Shown here piece after piece: positions 14,790 to 22,243 of a DNA stretch of 27,257 bases (the stretch's first letter is position 1; each line of letters starts with the position of its first letter). This DNA is from JOPF136 sp035272605 (lineage in GTDB: Bacteria > Acidobacteriota > Terriglobia > Acidiferrales > UBA7541), in the NCBI GenBank assembly GCA_035272605.1, contig DATEQM010000001.1, positions 1-27,257 of the forward strand, read 5' to 3'. A program made the translations under genes and the position numbers. The notes under the pieces were generated by a model. The model worked only from the letters and a program-made list of their open reading frames with translations, did no database searches and was not told the DNA's origin.

Positions 14790-15275
14790 ATGAACGGAAT
14801 CGTGGCCATCCTCAAGAAGTGGTACGGCGGGTTCGAGCACGCGGCCTCGTCGCTCCAGTCCGTGCTTCTGCTCGTCATCCGGCTCTACTGGGGATGGCAA
14901 CTCTTTGAATCGGGCGTGGGGAAATTCCAGCACATCGACAAAGTGGTGGAATTTTTCGGCAGCCTGAACCTTCCCGCGCCGGAGGTCACCGCGCGGCTCA
15001 TCTCCGGACTAGAACTCGTGGGAGGGGCGCTGCTCTTTGTGGGGCTATTCGCACGGCCCATTTCCCTGCTTCTGACCGGCAATATGATTGCGGCCTACAT
15101 CACGGCCGACCGCGAAGCGTTCTTTTCGTTTCTCTCGGAACCGGACAAGTTCCAGGGCGCGGCTCCGTTCATCTACCTACTGGTCTCGCTCATCGTGCTC
15201 ATCTTCGGTCCGGGCAGCCTGAGCCTGGACGGCGTGATCTCGCGCGTGTGGAACAAGCGCGAGGCGAAGAGCTGA
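14790..15275 (+). CDS. DoxX family membrane protein of the RiPP-type cluster
   Basis: A 161-residue integral membrane protein with about four transmembrane segments: VLLLVIRLYWGWQLFESG, ARLISGLELVGGALLFVGLF, a third around ISLLLTGNMIAAYITA, and the last around FIYLLVSLIVLIFG. The GxGKFQH and GLELVGGALL motifs are typical of DoxX. DoxX proteins regularly end MNIO/DUF2063 clusters of the bufferin type, where they may serve in redox steps or metal handling at the membrane; the precise role is unsettled. ATG 14790 is preceded by AGGAAAG. The 103 bases between it and the DUF2063 gene hold no other gene that I can see. Confidence 0.9.
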   Translation: MNGIVAILKKWYGGFEHAASSLQSVLLLVIRLYWGWQLFESGVGKFQHIDKVVEFFGSLNLPAPEVTARLISGLELVGGALLFVGLFARPISLLLTGNMIAAYITADREAFFSFLSEPDKFQGAAPFIYLLVSLIVLIFGPGSLSLDGVISRVWNKREAKS

Positions 15276-15309
15276 TCCGGCCGGCCCGGGGTGTCCCGCG
15301 CCGCCGCGC

Positions 15310-16113
15310 TCAATTCAACCGGCTGCGCAACTGCCGCGCGTAAACGTCGAGCCCGGTCAGCGGCACGACCTGGATGTTGCTCCCCTCCAGCAGGTTCACG
15401 GCGAATTCGTGCCGGCGGTTTCCGCGTTGCGGCGCTATCTCCGTGATGGCTGCAAATTCCGCGCCGGGAATTTTTTCCCGAACCGCCGCCGCAGTATAAG
15501 CCAGGACCTTTGCTTGCGCCGGGTCGCGCGCCAGCGACACGGAGTGCAGAAACCCGCGCGTGCCGTTCTCCCAGCCGAAGTCCAGCCGGAAGGGATCGCC
15601 GGCCGCGGTAAATTCCTCCACGCGCACCCCGAAGCGCAGGCGCCCGTCGAGCCGCACGCGGCGGAAAATGTCGCGCGCGCGTCGGCGGATCACCGCGCGG
15701 TTGGGCTCCCGCTCGATCCCTCCCGCCGCGTGGTAGACCGTGGGCTCCACCTGGTCGTGGAACAGCCGCTCCAGCTCCGCTTCCGCGTTCACCGTGAGCA
15801 CCGCCTTCTGGGGACCGAGCTGCAGCGAATTCGACAGGGTTTCCTCCAGTCCGGCCACGAGGGCCGCGCCCTCCCCGGGCTGCGCGGCCCGTGCCTCGAA
15901 GTCGGCTTCGAGCCCGCGGAGCAAGGTGACGTCGGCTGCGGGATACAGCCGCCGCAGGCGGGCGAAATCGGCCTCCTCCTGGAGCAGCCGCGCGTGCAGC
16001 CGCCCCTCCGGGTCCAGGAGGAGGACGCCGATGTTCATCCATTCATCGCGCACCAGATTGGGCACGTAGCGCAGAATGCGGAAGGTACAGGTTAGAAAAT
16101 TCTCATCCGCCAT
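15310..16113 (-). CDS. DUF3037 domain protein
   Basis: A 267-residue soluble protein. Its N-terminus (TCTFRILRYVPNLVRDEWMNIGVLLLDPEG) is the signature of the DUF3037 family, which is of unknown function. The rest contains a coiled-coil-like helical region and a LGPQKAVLTVNAEAELERLFHD stretch. It starts 3 bases after the stop of the HipA-like gene, so the two are surely one transcript, and DUF3037 next to a HipA-like kinase is a pairing I recall from other genomes. The last bases approach the DoxX gene convergently with only 34 bases between the stops. Confidence 0.85.
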   Translation of the reverse strand: MADENFLTCTFRILRYVPNLVRDEWMNIGVLLLDPEGRLHARLLQEEADFARLRRLYPAADVTLLRGLEADFEARAAQPGEGAALVAGLEETLSNSLQLGPQKAVLTVNAEAELERLFHDQVEPTVYHAAGGIEREPNRAVIRRRARDIFRRVRLDGRLRFGVRVEEFTAAGDPFRLDFGWENGTRGFLHSVSLARDPAQAKVLAYTAAAVREKIPGAEFAAITEIAPQRGNRRHEFAVNLLEGSNIQVVPLTGLDVYARQLRSRLN

Positions 16114-16116
16114 GGT

Positions 16117-16914
16117 TCACGTCCAGTTCCGGAACGGTCTCCGGTACGAGTTTCGAGCTTCCAGAATCAGATCGGGCAGCCGCGCGGTGCGCCTGACCAG
16201 CCGCTCGAGCAGGGCATAGAGCGCGTCCAGGTCCCCGTCGTACCACTCGAGGGGAATGCGCCTGGCCATCTCGTCGAGCGTGCCGTCCTCTCCCATGCGC
16301 TTCATCCGCGCCACCCAGGGCCCGAACGTGTCCAGGCCCCGGACGGAGTCGTACACACGCATGCGAGCGTAGAGCCCGCGGAGCGGGGCATCCGGGAAAT
16401 CCCAGTTCTGCGCGTTGAAGCAGAAGCCCTGGTCAATCATCCAGGCCTGGTAGCGCACGTGTCCGGGCTCGCGGAAAAAAATAGCCTGCCGGCCATTCGT
16501 GTTGCAGGTCCACTTGTCGAAAGCGAACATGCCGGCAAAGGTCTCCAGGTTTTCCACGTCGCCAAGCTGTTCGTCCGGCAGGAAGTCGTGCACCGCGAGT
16601 TCCGCGGGCTTTCCCGGGTAGCGCGAGCCAAACTGCCGCCCCGCGGCGCAGGGCGCGCGCGATGTGCCCACCTGCACCACCAGTTCCGCCGTGTTTTCGA
16701 TCAGCTCCCGCCGCACCTCAATCACTTCCACGGGCGCGGCCGGGAGACCCAACCGCCTAGCCAGCAATGTACCGAGCAATTCGTTCGCCAGAATCCTCCG
16801 GTGCTGCGGGTTATTCTGGAATTTCACGACGTAGTATTCCCCGTCGTCGCATCGCATCAGGTGCGACTGCGCTCCTCCTCGCATTCGCCGGATGTGTTCG
16901 AGGGCTACGGGCAC
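16117..16914 (-). CDS. HipA-like kinase family protein, possibly catalytically altered
   Basis: A 265-residue protein of the compact HipA-like kinase group. Visible are the glycine-rich RMRGGAQSHLM, an ATP-lysine candidate K31 in YYVVKFQNN, a catalytic-loop region FDKWTCNTNGRQAIFF and a metal-binding DFG-like MIDQGFCFN (D161). In HipA-type loops the motif is N-x-D; here the Asp position is Asn (N140), which one base change would explain. This raises the question of whether the protein still phosphorylates. It lacks the N-terminal HipA dimer domain and has no HipB-like antitoxin beside it, so it is not a classical HipBA system. It starts at a GTG (16914), with DUF3037 downstream after 3 bases. 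Confidence 0.85.
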   Translation of the reverse strand: MPVALEHIRRMRGGAQSHLMRCDDGEYYVVKFQNNPQHRRILANELLGTLLARRLGLPAAPVEVIEVRRELIENTAELVVQVGTSRAPCAAGRQFGSRYPGKPAELAVHDFLPDEQLGDVENLETFAGMFAFDKWTCNTNGRQAIFFREPGHVRYQAWMIDQGFCFNAQNWDFPDAPLRGLYARMRVYDSVRGLDTFGPWVARMKRMGEDGTLDEMARRIPLEWYDGDLDALYALLERLVRRTARLPDLILEARNSYRRPFRNWT

Positions 16915-16920
16915 GCCGGT

Positions 16921-16949
16921 ATGCTAGTGCCGCAGGTTCCCGACAGCAA
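16921..16949 (-). promoter_or_regulatory. Possible promoter of the HipA-like/DUF3037 pair
   Basis: Read on the minus strand, TTGCTG (16944-16949) and TAGCAT (16921-16926) are 17 bases apart. The start of transcription would fall almost at the GTG 16914, implying a leaderless message. The match is weak. The remaining bases up to 17143 hold one hairpin (CCCGC/GCGGG around 17037-17062) without a T-run and no gene that I can see. Confidence 0.22.
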
Positions 16950-17143
16950 GAGTGCCGGAATGGAATTGAGGACGGGAGCTACCGAGTTGGGAAGCAATCC
17001 GAACGGCAATCGGTGTGCCGCCATTCGGCCCCGCTGCCCGCGGCAGGGAATTGCCGTGCGGGATCGGAGCGGGACTCGCACGGGCGGCGCATCACAACTC
17101 TCGTCAGCAGGAATCGCGGCGCCCGCGCTCTTTCCAGGGACCC

Positions 17144-17470
17144 TTAGCGGCGGCGCTTCCGGCCCTTCTTTGCAGCCTTCCGCCGCGGTTTCCGGCCGGG
17201 CTTCCGGGCGGGCTTCTTCGTTCGCTTCGGGCGCACCTTCCGCTTCGGCCGCGCCTTCCGCTTCGGCTTGGCCTTTCGCCGCGCCTTTCCCTTCGGGCGC
17301 GGCGCGGGACGTGCGGGTTCGGAGGGTTCTACCGGCTCTGCTTCCGGCGCCGGCTCGTCCTCTTCCACGGGCTCGTCCTGCTCTTCCTCGCCCACCAATT
17401 CTTCACTCTCGATCCCGCTCTCGTCGTCTTCGAAGGGGAACTCTTTGTCGTGCTCGAGGATGTCAGACAT
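17144..17470 (-). CDS. Acidic/basic low-complexity protein with histone-H1-like tail
   Basis: A 108-residue protein of two opposed halves. Residues 1-52 are strongly acidic (EELVGEEEQDEPVEEDEP and similar). Residues 54-108 are almost only Lys, Arg, Pro and Ala, in repeats such as KAKPKRKARPKRK and KKPARKPGRKPRRK. The basic half resembles the C-terminal tails of bacterial histone-H1-like and AlgP-type proteins that bind DNA or RNA without sequence specificity. The acidic half could self-mask the tail or bind a basic partner. ATG 17470 has GGAGG five bases upstream; an in-frame ATG at 17518 lacks this support. It stands alone between the HipA-like pair and the transglycosylase gene. Confidence 0.72.
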   Translation of the reverse strand: MSDILEHDKEFPFEDDESGIESEELVGEEEQDEPVEEDEPAPEAEPVEPSEPARPAPRPKGKARRKAKPKRKARPKRKVRPKRTKKPARKPGRKPRRKAAKKGRKRRR

Positions 17471-17637
17471 CTCTGCCTCCGTACGTAATTGTTTGTGGAA
17501 GCCGAAGCGGGCAACCATCGCGGATATAAGCGGACTTCTGCGACTTTGTCAAGGCACAGGCTGACAGGCCAGTTCGCCGAGGCTGGCCTTGTCGTGTCCA
17601 GTGGAGAAGGACGCCGAGGCGAGCGAATGGCACGGGG

Positions 17638-19536
17638 CTAACGAGGGGGCAATATGGTCAACAGATCTCCCACGTGAAGAGGACGGCTGGCGAGAGAATG
17701 ATTTGCCTGCCGCAGGGCCTCGACGGTGGTGCGATAGGCGCGGGCGATGGACCAAAGTGATTCGCCCTGGCGCACGGTATGCGTCACCGGACGCTGGAAA
17801 TCAGCCTCTGTCTGTCCGGCTGCGGCCGACAACCGCTGTGTTTTCAGTTCCTTCGATGCTCTCGCCGCGCTCGCCACATTCGGCCGCCCGCCCGGATAAA
17901 TCCTCAGCGTCATACCCGCGGTCAGAGTGGCACTGTGGGGACCATTCCAGCGCACGATCTCTTCCGGCGTCACATCGAACTCCCTAGCGACGCGCGGAAG
18001 GGTTTCCCCGCGGCGCACGCGGTAGCGCACCAGTTGGCCCAGCCCGGCTGCCGCAGGACGATTTCCAGGGATAACCAGTTTCTGTCCCACCGGGAGCGGC
18101 GCGCCCTCCTCCAGGCCGTTGACCTCCGCGAGGGCGACCGGGGTAACTCCGAAACGGCGAGCCACCGAGGAAAGCGAATCCCGCTCCTCGACGCGGTAGC
18201 GCCGCCAGACCAGCCACTTGTCCGCTGGGACCGCCTCCATCTCCGCCAAAAACTGCTCTCCCGTTCCTTCCGGCAATCGCAGCTCGAAATCGGGATCCGC
18301 CGGAGTCACCAGCCGCAGGAGCTGGGGATTCAGCGCCTTCAGCAAGCCCACATCTTCGTCAATCGTCTCCGCCGCCAGACGCAGATCGAGGGGGTGGCCG
18401 GGCTTCACCACGTCGCAGCGCAGCGGCTCGTCTTCCTCCACGGCGATGCCGTATTTCGCGGGGTCTTTGGCGATCAGCGCGAGCGCCAGGATGATGGGGA
18501 CATAGTTGCGCGTCTGCCGCGGCAGCGCGTTGCGCCGGTGCAATTCCCAAAAGTCCGCGTATCCGGTGCGCTCCACGGCCCGCGCCACGTTGCCCTCGCC
18601 CGCGTTGTACGCGGCCAGCGCCAAGTACCAGTCTCCAAACATCCCGTAGAGGTCGCGCAGATACCGCGCCGCGGCCCGCGTGGATTTCTCCGGGTCGCGC
18701 CGCTCGTCCACCCACCAGGTGTGATCCAGGCCGTATTTCGTGCCGCTCGCGGCCACAAACTGCCAGATGCCCAGCGCCCGGGCCCGCGAGAGCGCCAGCG
18801 GCTCGAAGGCGCTTTCCGCTTGCGCCACATAGATGAGGTCCTGCGGCAGGCCCTCTTCGCGCAGCACGCGCGCGATCATCTCGCGGTAACGACCCGCCCG
18901 GCGCAGCCCCCGCGCCACGATGGCCCGCCCCCGCGGCGTCTCGAAGAAATTCATATAGGAAAGAACCGGGTCCGCGGTGGTCAGGGGCAGATCGTGATGG
19001 AGCGAGGCCAGTTCCCGCTCGGCGCGCTCTTTCAGCCGCGGATTCACCGGGAGCGCCAGGTCCGCGATTTCGTCAATCGCCGCAGGCGGGGCCTCGGCCG
19101 CGCCGGAAATCCCCGCACCGCCGCCTCCGGCGGCGACCTCCAGATCCTCCACGGCCGCCTGCACCCTCCCTTGGAGTTCCTCCAGGCGCGCATCGGCACG
19201 GATGTCGTAACCGCTGGCGAGCAGCCAGGCCAGCGCCCGGTCGTAGTCCTGGCGCGCAGCTTCCGGACGCCCCTCCTTGGAGTTCCGCTGGCCCGAGGCC
19301 AGTTGAGTCTCTACAGCTTCCGCCAGCAGCTCAGGACCGGACTTCACCGGAGCTCCGAGCCAGCCGGCAAATGATTCGCGCGGCGAAATCGGCAGCGGGG
19401 ATTCCACTGGCGGGGGCATTTGGCCCCCCGGCACCGCCGCTCGCGCCCCATCTCTGATGCCCTGCTGGCAACCGAACGAGGAGAGCAACATGGCCGTTGT
19501 GATAGCGGCAATCGGCAGGTTGTGTTTCGAGCGCAT
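17638..19536 (-). CDS. MltD-like lytic transglycosylase with three LysM domains
   Basis: A 632-residue exported cell-wall enzyme. After a hydrophobic start there is a Cys at 23 in a marginal lipobox (SSFGC), so it may be a lipoprotein. A helical region follows, then the SLT domain (about 225-345) with IYVAQAESAFEPLALSRA, catalytic Glu near residue 241, GIWQF and ALAAYNAGEGNVARA. The C-terminal part carries three LysM peptidoglycan-binding repeats at about 447-490, 505-547 and 586-632 (YRVEERDSLSS, YRVRRGETL, HTVRQGESLWS). It cleaves glycan strands to 1,6-anhydro products in MltD relatives. No good Shine-Dalgarno precedes ATG 19536. Confidence 0.93.
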   Translation of the reverse strand: MRSKHNLPIAAITTAMLLSSFGCQQGIRDGARAAVPGGQMPPPVESPLPISPRESFAGWLGAPVKSGPELLAEAVETQLASGQRNSKEGRPEAARQDYDRALAWLLASGYDIRADARLEELQGRVQAAVEDLEVAAGGGGAGISGAAEAPPAAIDEIADLALPVNPRLKERAERELASLHHDLPLTTADPVLSYMNFFETPRGRAIVARGLRRAGRYREMIARVLREEGLPQDLIYVAQAESAFEPLALSRARALGIWQFVAASGTKYGLDHTWWVDERRDPEKSTRAAARYLRDLYGMFGDWYLALAAYNAGEGNVARAVERTGYADFWELHRRNALPRQTRNYVPIILALALIAKDPAKYGIAVEEDEPLRCDVVKPGHPLDLRLAAETIDEDVGLLKALNPQLLRLVTPADPDFELRLPEGTGEQFLAEMEAVPADKWLVWRRYRVEERDSLSSVARRFGVTPVALAEVNGLEEGAPLPVGQKLVIPGNRPAAAGLGQLVRYRVRRGETLPRVAREFDVTPEEIVRWNGPHSATLTAGMTLRIYPGGRPNVASAARASKELKTQRLSAAAGQTEADFQRPVTHTVRQGESLWSIARAYRTTVEALRQANHSLASRPLHVGDLLTILPPR

Positions 19537-19763
19537 AAGGGTGAAGATGGCCGGGTCGCGGCGTCAGGTCGCGGGCGGGCATTGGGCTGCGCCCGGGAAG
19601 ATTCCTGGGCGGCAGGCGGTTCGGGCCACGCGATGCAGGATTCTACCCGCGGCGTCTCGGCGCGGTCAACGCGGAGATGGTTCCGGATGTCCAGAGTTCC
19701 ACGGGGAATGGATTTCTTCCCTGCCGGGGCCCGGCGCTGAAGACCGGCGTACCGTAGCTGATT

Positions 19764-19790
19764 GGCAACATTACGTCACAGGTGTGCGTC
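19764..19790 (+). promoter_or_regulatory. ECF-sigma-like promoter of the first DUF2844-DUF3443 pair
   Basis: GGCAAC (19764-19769) and CGTC (19787-19790, continuing CAA) are 17 bases apart. They lie in a longer word AGCTGATTGGCAACA that recurs before the second pair at the same distance from its start codon (about 100 bases). The GGAAC-like and CGTC-like boxes fit group-IV sigma factor promoters. No sigma gene is in the window. The remaining bases of 19537-19867, between the divergent transglycosylase gene and this pair, show no gene. Confidence 0.5.
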
Positions 19791-19867
19791 CAACGAATCC
19801 AGCCTGGCTTGATACTGGAGCCAGCCGCAGCCTTCGAGGGACACCGCCGCACCGCGGGAGGGGGGGT

Positions 19868-20311
19868 ATGAGGAAGATTCTGTCATTCCTGCTCGTGCTC
19901 GTTTTCGGAGCCGTTCCGTCGTGGGCTTCTCTGGGCCTGTCTGAGCAATCGGTTCATGCGGACCAGCAACGCATGGCCGGCCAGTTGAAGAGCGCGACCT
20001 TTAATGGTTTCACCGTCCACGAGATCACCGGGGCGGGCGGCATGGTGGTCCGGGAATACGTTTCGCCGGTGGGCACGGTGTTCGGCGTCGTTTGGGAAGG
20101 ACCCACGATGCCCGATCTCTCCCAGTTGCTGGGCCCCTACTTTCCCAAGTTCCAGCAGGCTGCGGCGAATGTCCGTTACCGCCGCGGACCGTTGTACGTT
20201 CAGGACGGGCCATTCGTGGTGGAATCCGGCGGGCACATGCGCGCCTTCCGAGGCCGGGCCTACGTCACCAGCTTGATTCCCGCCAATCTCACGAAGGATG
20301 TGATTCGATGA
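19868..20311 (+). CDS. DUF2844 secreted protein, copy 1
   Basis: A 147-residue exported protein with a clear Sec signal peptide (MRKILSFLLVLVFGAVPSWA, cleavage expected after SWA) and the DUF2844 domain. Recognisable segments are VHEITGAGGMVVREYVSPVGTVFGVVWEGPTMPDLSQLLG and a C-terminal GPLYVQDGPFVVESGGHMRAFRGRAYV. DUF2844 has no known biochemical function; it is regularly encoded just before DUF3443 proteins. The start has a GGGAGGGGGG ribosome-binding site. The stop overlaps the next start as ATGA, so translation is coupled. It is homologous to copy 2 over its whole length without gaps. Confidence 0.9.
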   Translation: MRKILSFLLVLVFGAVPSWASLGLSEQSVHADQQRMAGQLKSATFNGFTVHEITGAGGMVVREYVSPVGTVFGVVWEGPTMPDLSQLLGPYFPKFQQAAANVRYRRGPLYVQDGPFVVESGGHMRAFRGRAYVTSLIPANLTKDVIR

Positions 20312-21567
20312 AGGCACACACGCTTTCGGTCCGCGACCTGAGGACTCTCGGATGCGCCTTGGCGCTTGTGGCGGGGACCTTCGCTCTCCCTGGCTGCAGC
20401 AGCGTGAAGGGCGGCGGCGGTGCGAGCAGCGGCGGCGGCGGGGGCAGCAGTGCCAGCAACAGCCTGGCCATCACAGTGAACGCGGGCGCGGCAACCAGTA
20501 AGGTGAATATCCCGCTCGTCAGCGTCACCATTTGCGTTCCCGGTACTATGAACTGCCAGATTATCCAGAACGTCTTGGTGGACACCGGCTCCAACGGGCT
20601 TCGCTTGCTTCAGACGCAGGTCACCATCCCTCTCCTGACGGCTCTCGACACCGCCGGCAATCCGCTCGGAGAGTGCGCGATGTTCGCCGACGGTACCTTT
20701 CTCTGGGGTTCGGTTGCGACCGCTGACATCGAGTTGAGCGGCGAAAAGGCATCTGCTGTCCCCATCCAGATCGTCCGGACCACCGGGTCCGTGGGCTTCC
20801 CCACCGTTCCGACCACTTGCAGCGGCAACGGAACGGATGCCGGCACCGTCTCCGTGCTCGACGCAAACGGCATCCTCGGAGTCGGCCTGTTCAAACAGGA
20901 TTGCGGCGTGCCCTGCACCGTGGTTCCCCCCGCCAACGCGTACTATGATGCCGGCGCCGCCTGCGTTCCCGCGAGCTGCTCGACCATCGCGGTGCCCCTG
21001 GTGAACCAGCTGCAAAATCCCGTTTCGCTGTTTACGACGGACAACAACGGCGTCCTGATCTCGCTGCCCACCGTCGGCGCCACCGGGGCCACCTCCGTAT
21101 CCGGCTCGCTGATTTTCGGCATCGGGACACAAACCAACAACGCGCTCGGCACCGCCAAGGTCTATACCACCGACTCGTTCGGTTATATCACCGCCACGTA
21201 CAATGGCTTCTCCTATCCGCAGAGCGTTATTGATTCCGGCTCAAACGCATACTACTTCCTCGACTTCGCGACCACCTCTTTCCCCCAATGCATGGTGGTC
21301 CTTGGATTCTACTGCCCGGCCTCGTCGACGAATTTCACCGTCACCAACATCGGAAACAACGGCATTTCGGGGCCGGTCATGTTCAGCATTTTCAGCGCGG
21401 ATACGCTGTTCAGCAGCAACCCCAACTTCAAGGTCTTCAGCAATATCGGCGCCCCCTTCTCGGGTGCCTTCGACTACGGAATACCATTCTTTTACGGACG
21501 GCCCGTTTTCACCGCCATCAACGGACAAAACACGCCAGGCGGCATGGGTCCCTATTTCGCGTACTGA
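20308..21567 (+). CDS. DUF3443 lipoprotein with two aspartic-protease-like motifs
   Basis: A 419-residue predicted lipoprotein (lipobox ALPGC, Cys30) followed by a Gly/Ser-rich linker and a DUF3443 domain from about residue 55. Two motifs stand out: VDTGSNGLRLL (D92) and VIDSGSNAYYF (D309), 217 residues apart. This D(T/S)GS doublet is the hallmark of two-lobed pepsin-like aspartic proteases. Other conserved parts are VTICVPGTMNCQ, NGILGVGLF, and YGIPFFYGRPVFTAI. A flap Tyr is not obvious. It is coupled by ATGA to the DUF2844 gene. Annotated function is unknown; protease activity is my inference. Confidence 0.88.
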   Translation: MKAHTLSVRDLRTLGCALALVAGTFALPGCSSVKGGGGASSGGGGGSSASNSLAITVNAGAATSKVNIPLVSVTICVPGTMNCQIIQNVLVDTGSNGLRLLQTQVTIPLLTALDTAGNPLGECAMFADGTFLWGSVATADIELSGEKASAVPIQIVRTTGSVGFPTVPTTCSGNGTDAGTVSVLDANGILGVGLFKQDCGVPCTVVPPANAYYDAGAACVPASCSTIAVPLVNQLQNPVSLFTTDNNGVLISLPTVGATGATSVSGSLIFGIGTQTNNALGTAKVYTTDSFGYITATYNGFSYPQSVIDSGSNAYYFLDFATTSFPQCMVVLGFYCPASSTNFTVTNIGNNGISGPVMFSIFSADTLFSSNPNFKVFSNIGAPFSGAFDYGIPFFYGRPVFTAINGQNTPGGMGPYFAY

Positions 21568-21700
21568 GCCCGAGGGATGCGGCGCGGGGAGGCGGCGGCA
21601 CGCCGCAACTTGGCGCCGTGGTTGCTTGCTGCCGAAGAGGACGTTGATCGGCCGGCCGACGGCGCGCTGGCATCCAGCGCAACCCGCTCCCCAGCTCATT

Positions 21701-21727
21701 GGCAACACATGGCCACGCCCTCGCGTC
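21701..21727 (+). promoter_or_regulatory. ECF-sigma-like promoter of the second DUF2844-DUF3443 pair
   Basis: GGCAAC (21701-21706) and CGTC (21724-21727, continuing TAA) are 17 bases apart, as in the first copy. The flanking word AGCTCATTGGCAACA differs by one base from that before copy 1. The distance from ATTGGC to the start codon is 102 bases here and 107 in copy 1. The rest of 21568-21799 shows no gene. Confidence 0.5.
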
Positions 21728-21799
21728 TAATCCGCTTAGCCCGCCAGAACGCTGACGAGAAGCGCCGCATTGGCGCCTGCCACCACGGAGCCGGAACAC

Positions 21800-22243
21800 A
21801 TGAGAATTCGCTGGGGAATTCTGTTGGCGCTGATCTTCGCGGCCGCGCCCTTATGGGCGGCCCTGGGGGAACCGGAACAATCCGTTGAGGCCGACCGTGT
21901 GCGCATGGCCGGCCAGTTGAAGCGCACTGTCCTGCAGGGCTACACGCTTCACGAGATCACTGCGCCGGGCGGCCGTGTGATCCGGGAATACGTTTCGCCC
22001 GCAGGGACCGTCTTCGGCGTCGCCTGGCAAGGGCCGACGATGCCCGATCTCTCCCATTTGCTGGGCTCCTACTATTCCCTGTTCCAGCAGGCCTCGGCCT
22101 CGTCCCATCGCCGCCACGGGCCCTTGTACGTGCAGTCCGGCCCGCTGGTCGTCTCCTCCGGCGGCCACATGCGCGACTTCCGGGGGTTCGCCTACGTGAC
22201 GGACCTTATCCCCGCGAGTGTCTCGAAGGACGCGATTCGATGA
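21800..22243 (+). CDS. DUF2844 secreted protein, copy 2
   Basis: A 147-residue protein, the same length as copy 1, with signal peptide MRIRWGILLALIFAAAPLWA and the same DUF2844 blocks (RMAGQLK, LHEITAPGGRVIREYVSP, GPTMPDLSHLLG, SGGHMRDFRGFAYVTDLIP). Differences from copy 1 are spread along the protein, so the duplication is old enough for divergence. I chose ATG 21800 since it begins the signal peptide; ATG 21770 would add ten residues without hydrophobic character. The stop overlaps the next ATG (ATGA), as in copy 1. Confidence 0.9.
   Translation: MRIRWGILLALIFAAAPLWAALGEPEQSVEADRVRMAGQLKRTVLQGYTLHEITAPGGRVIREYVSPAGTVFGVAWQGPTMPDLSHLLGSYYSLFQQASASSHRRHGPLYVQSGPLVVSSGGHMRDFRGFAYVTDLIPASVSKDAIR

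Noticed and set aside
13580..14878. Long minus-strand open frame (432 codons) opposite the DUF2063 gene
   Set aside because: It is antisense to a coupled, recognisable gene and has no domain signature.
16915..17143. Inverted repeat CCCGC...GCGGG as terminator of the acidic/basic protein gene
   Set aside because: The stem is short and no T-run follows on either strand.
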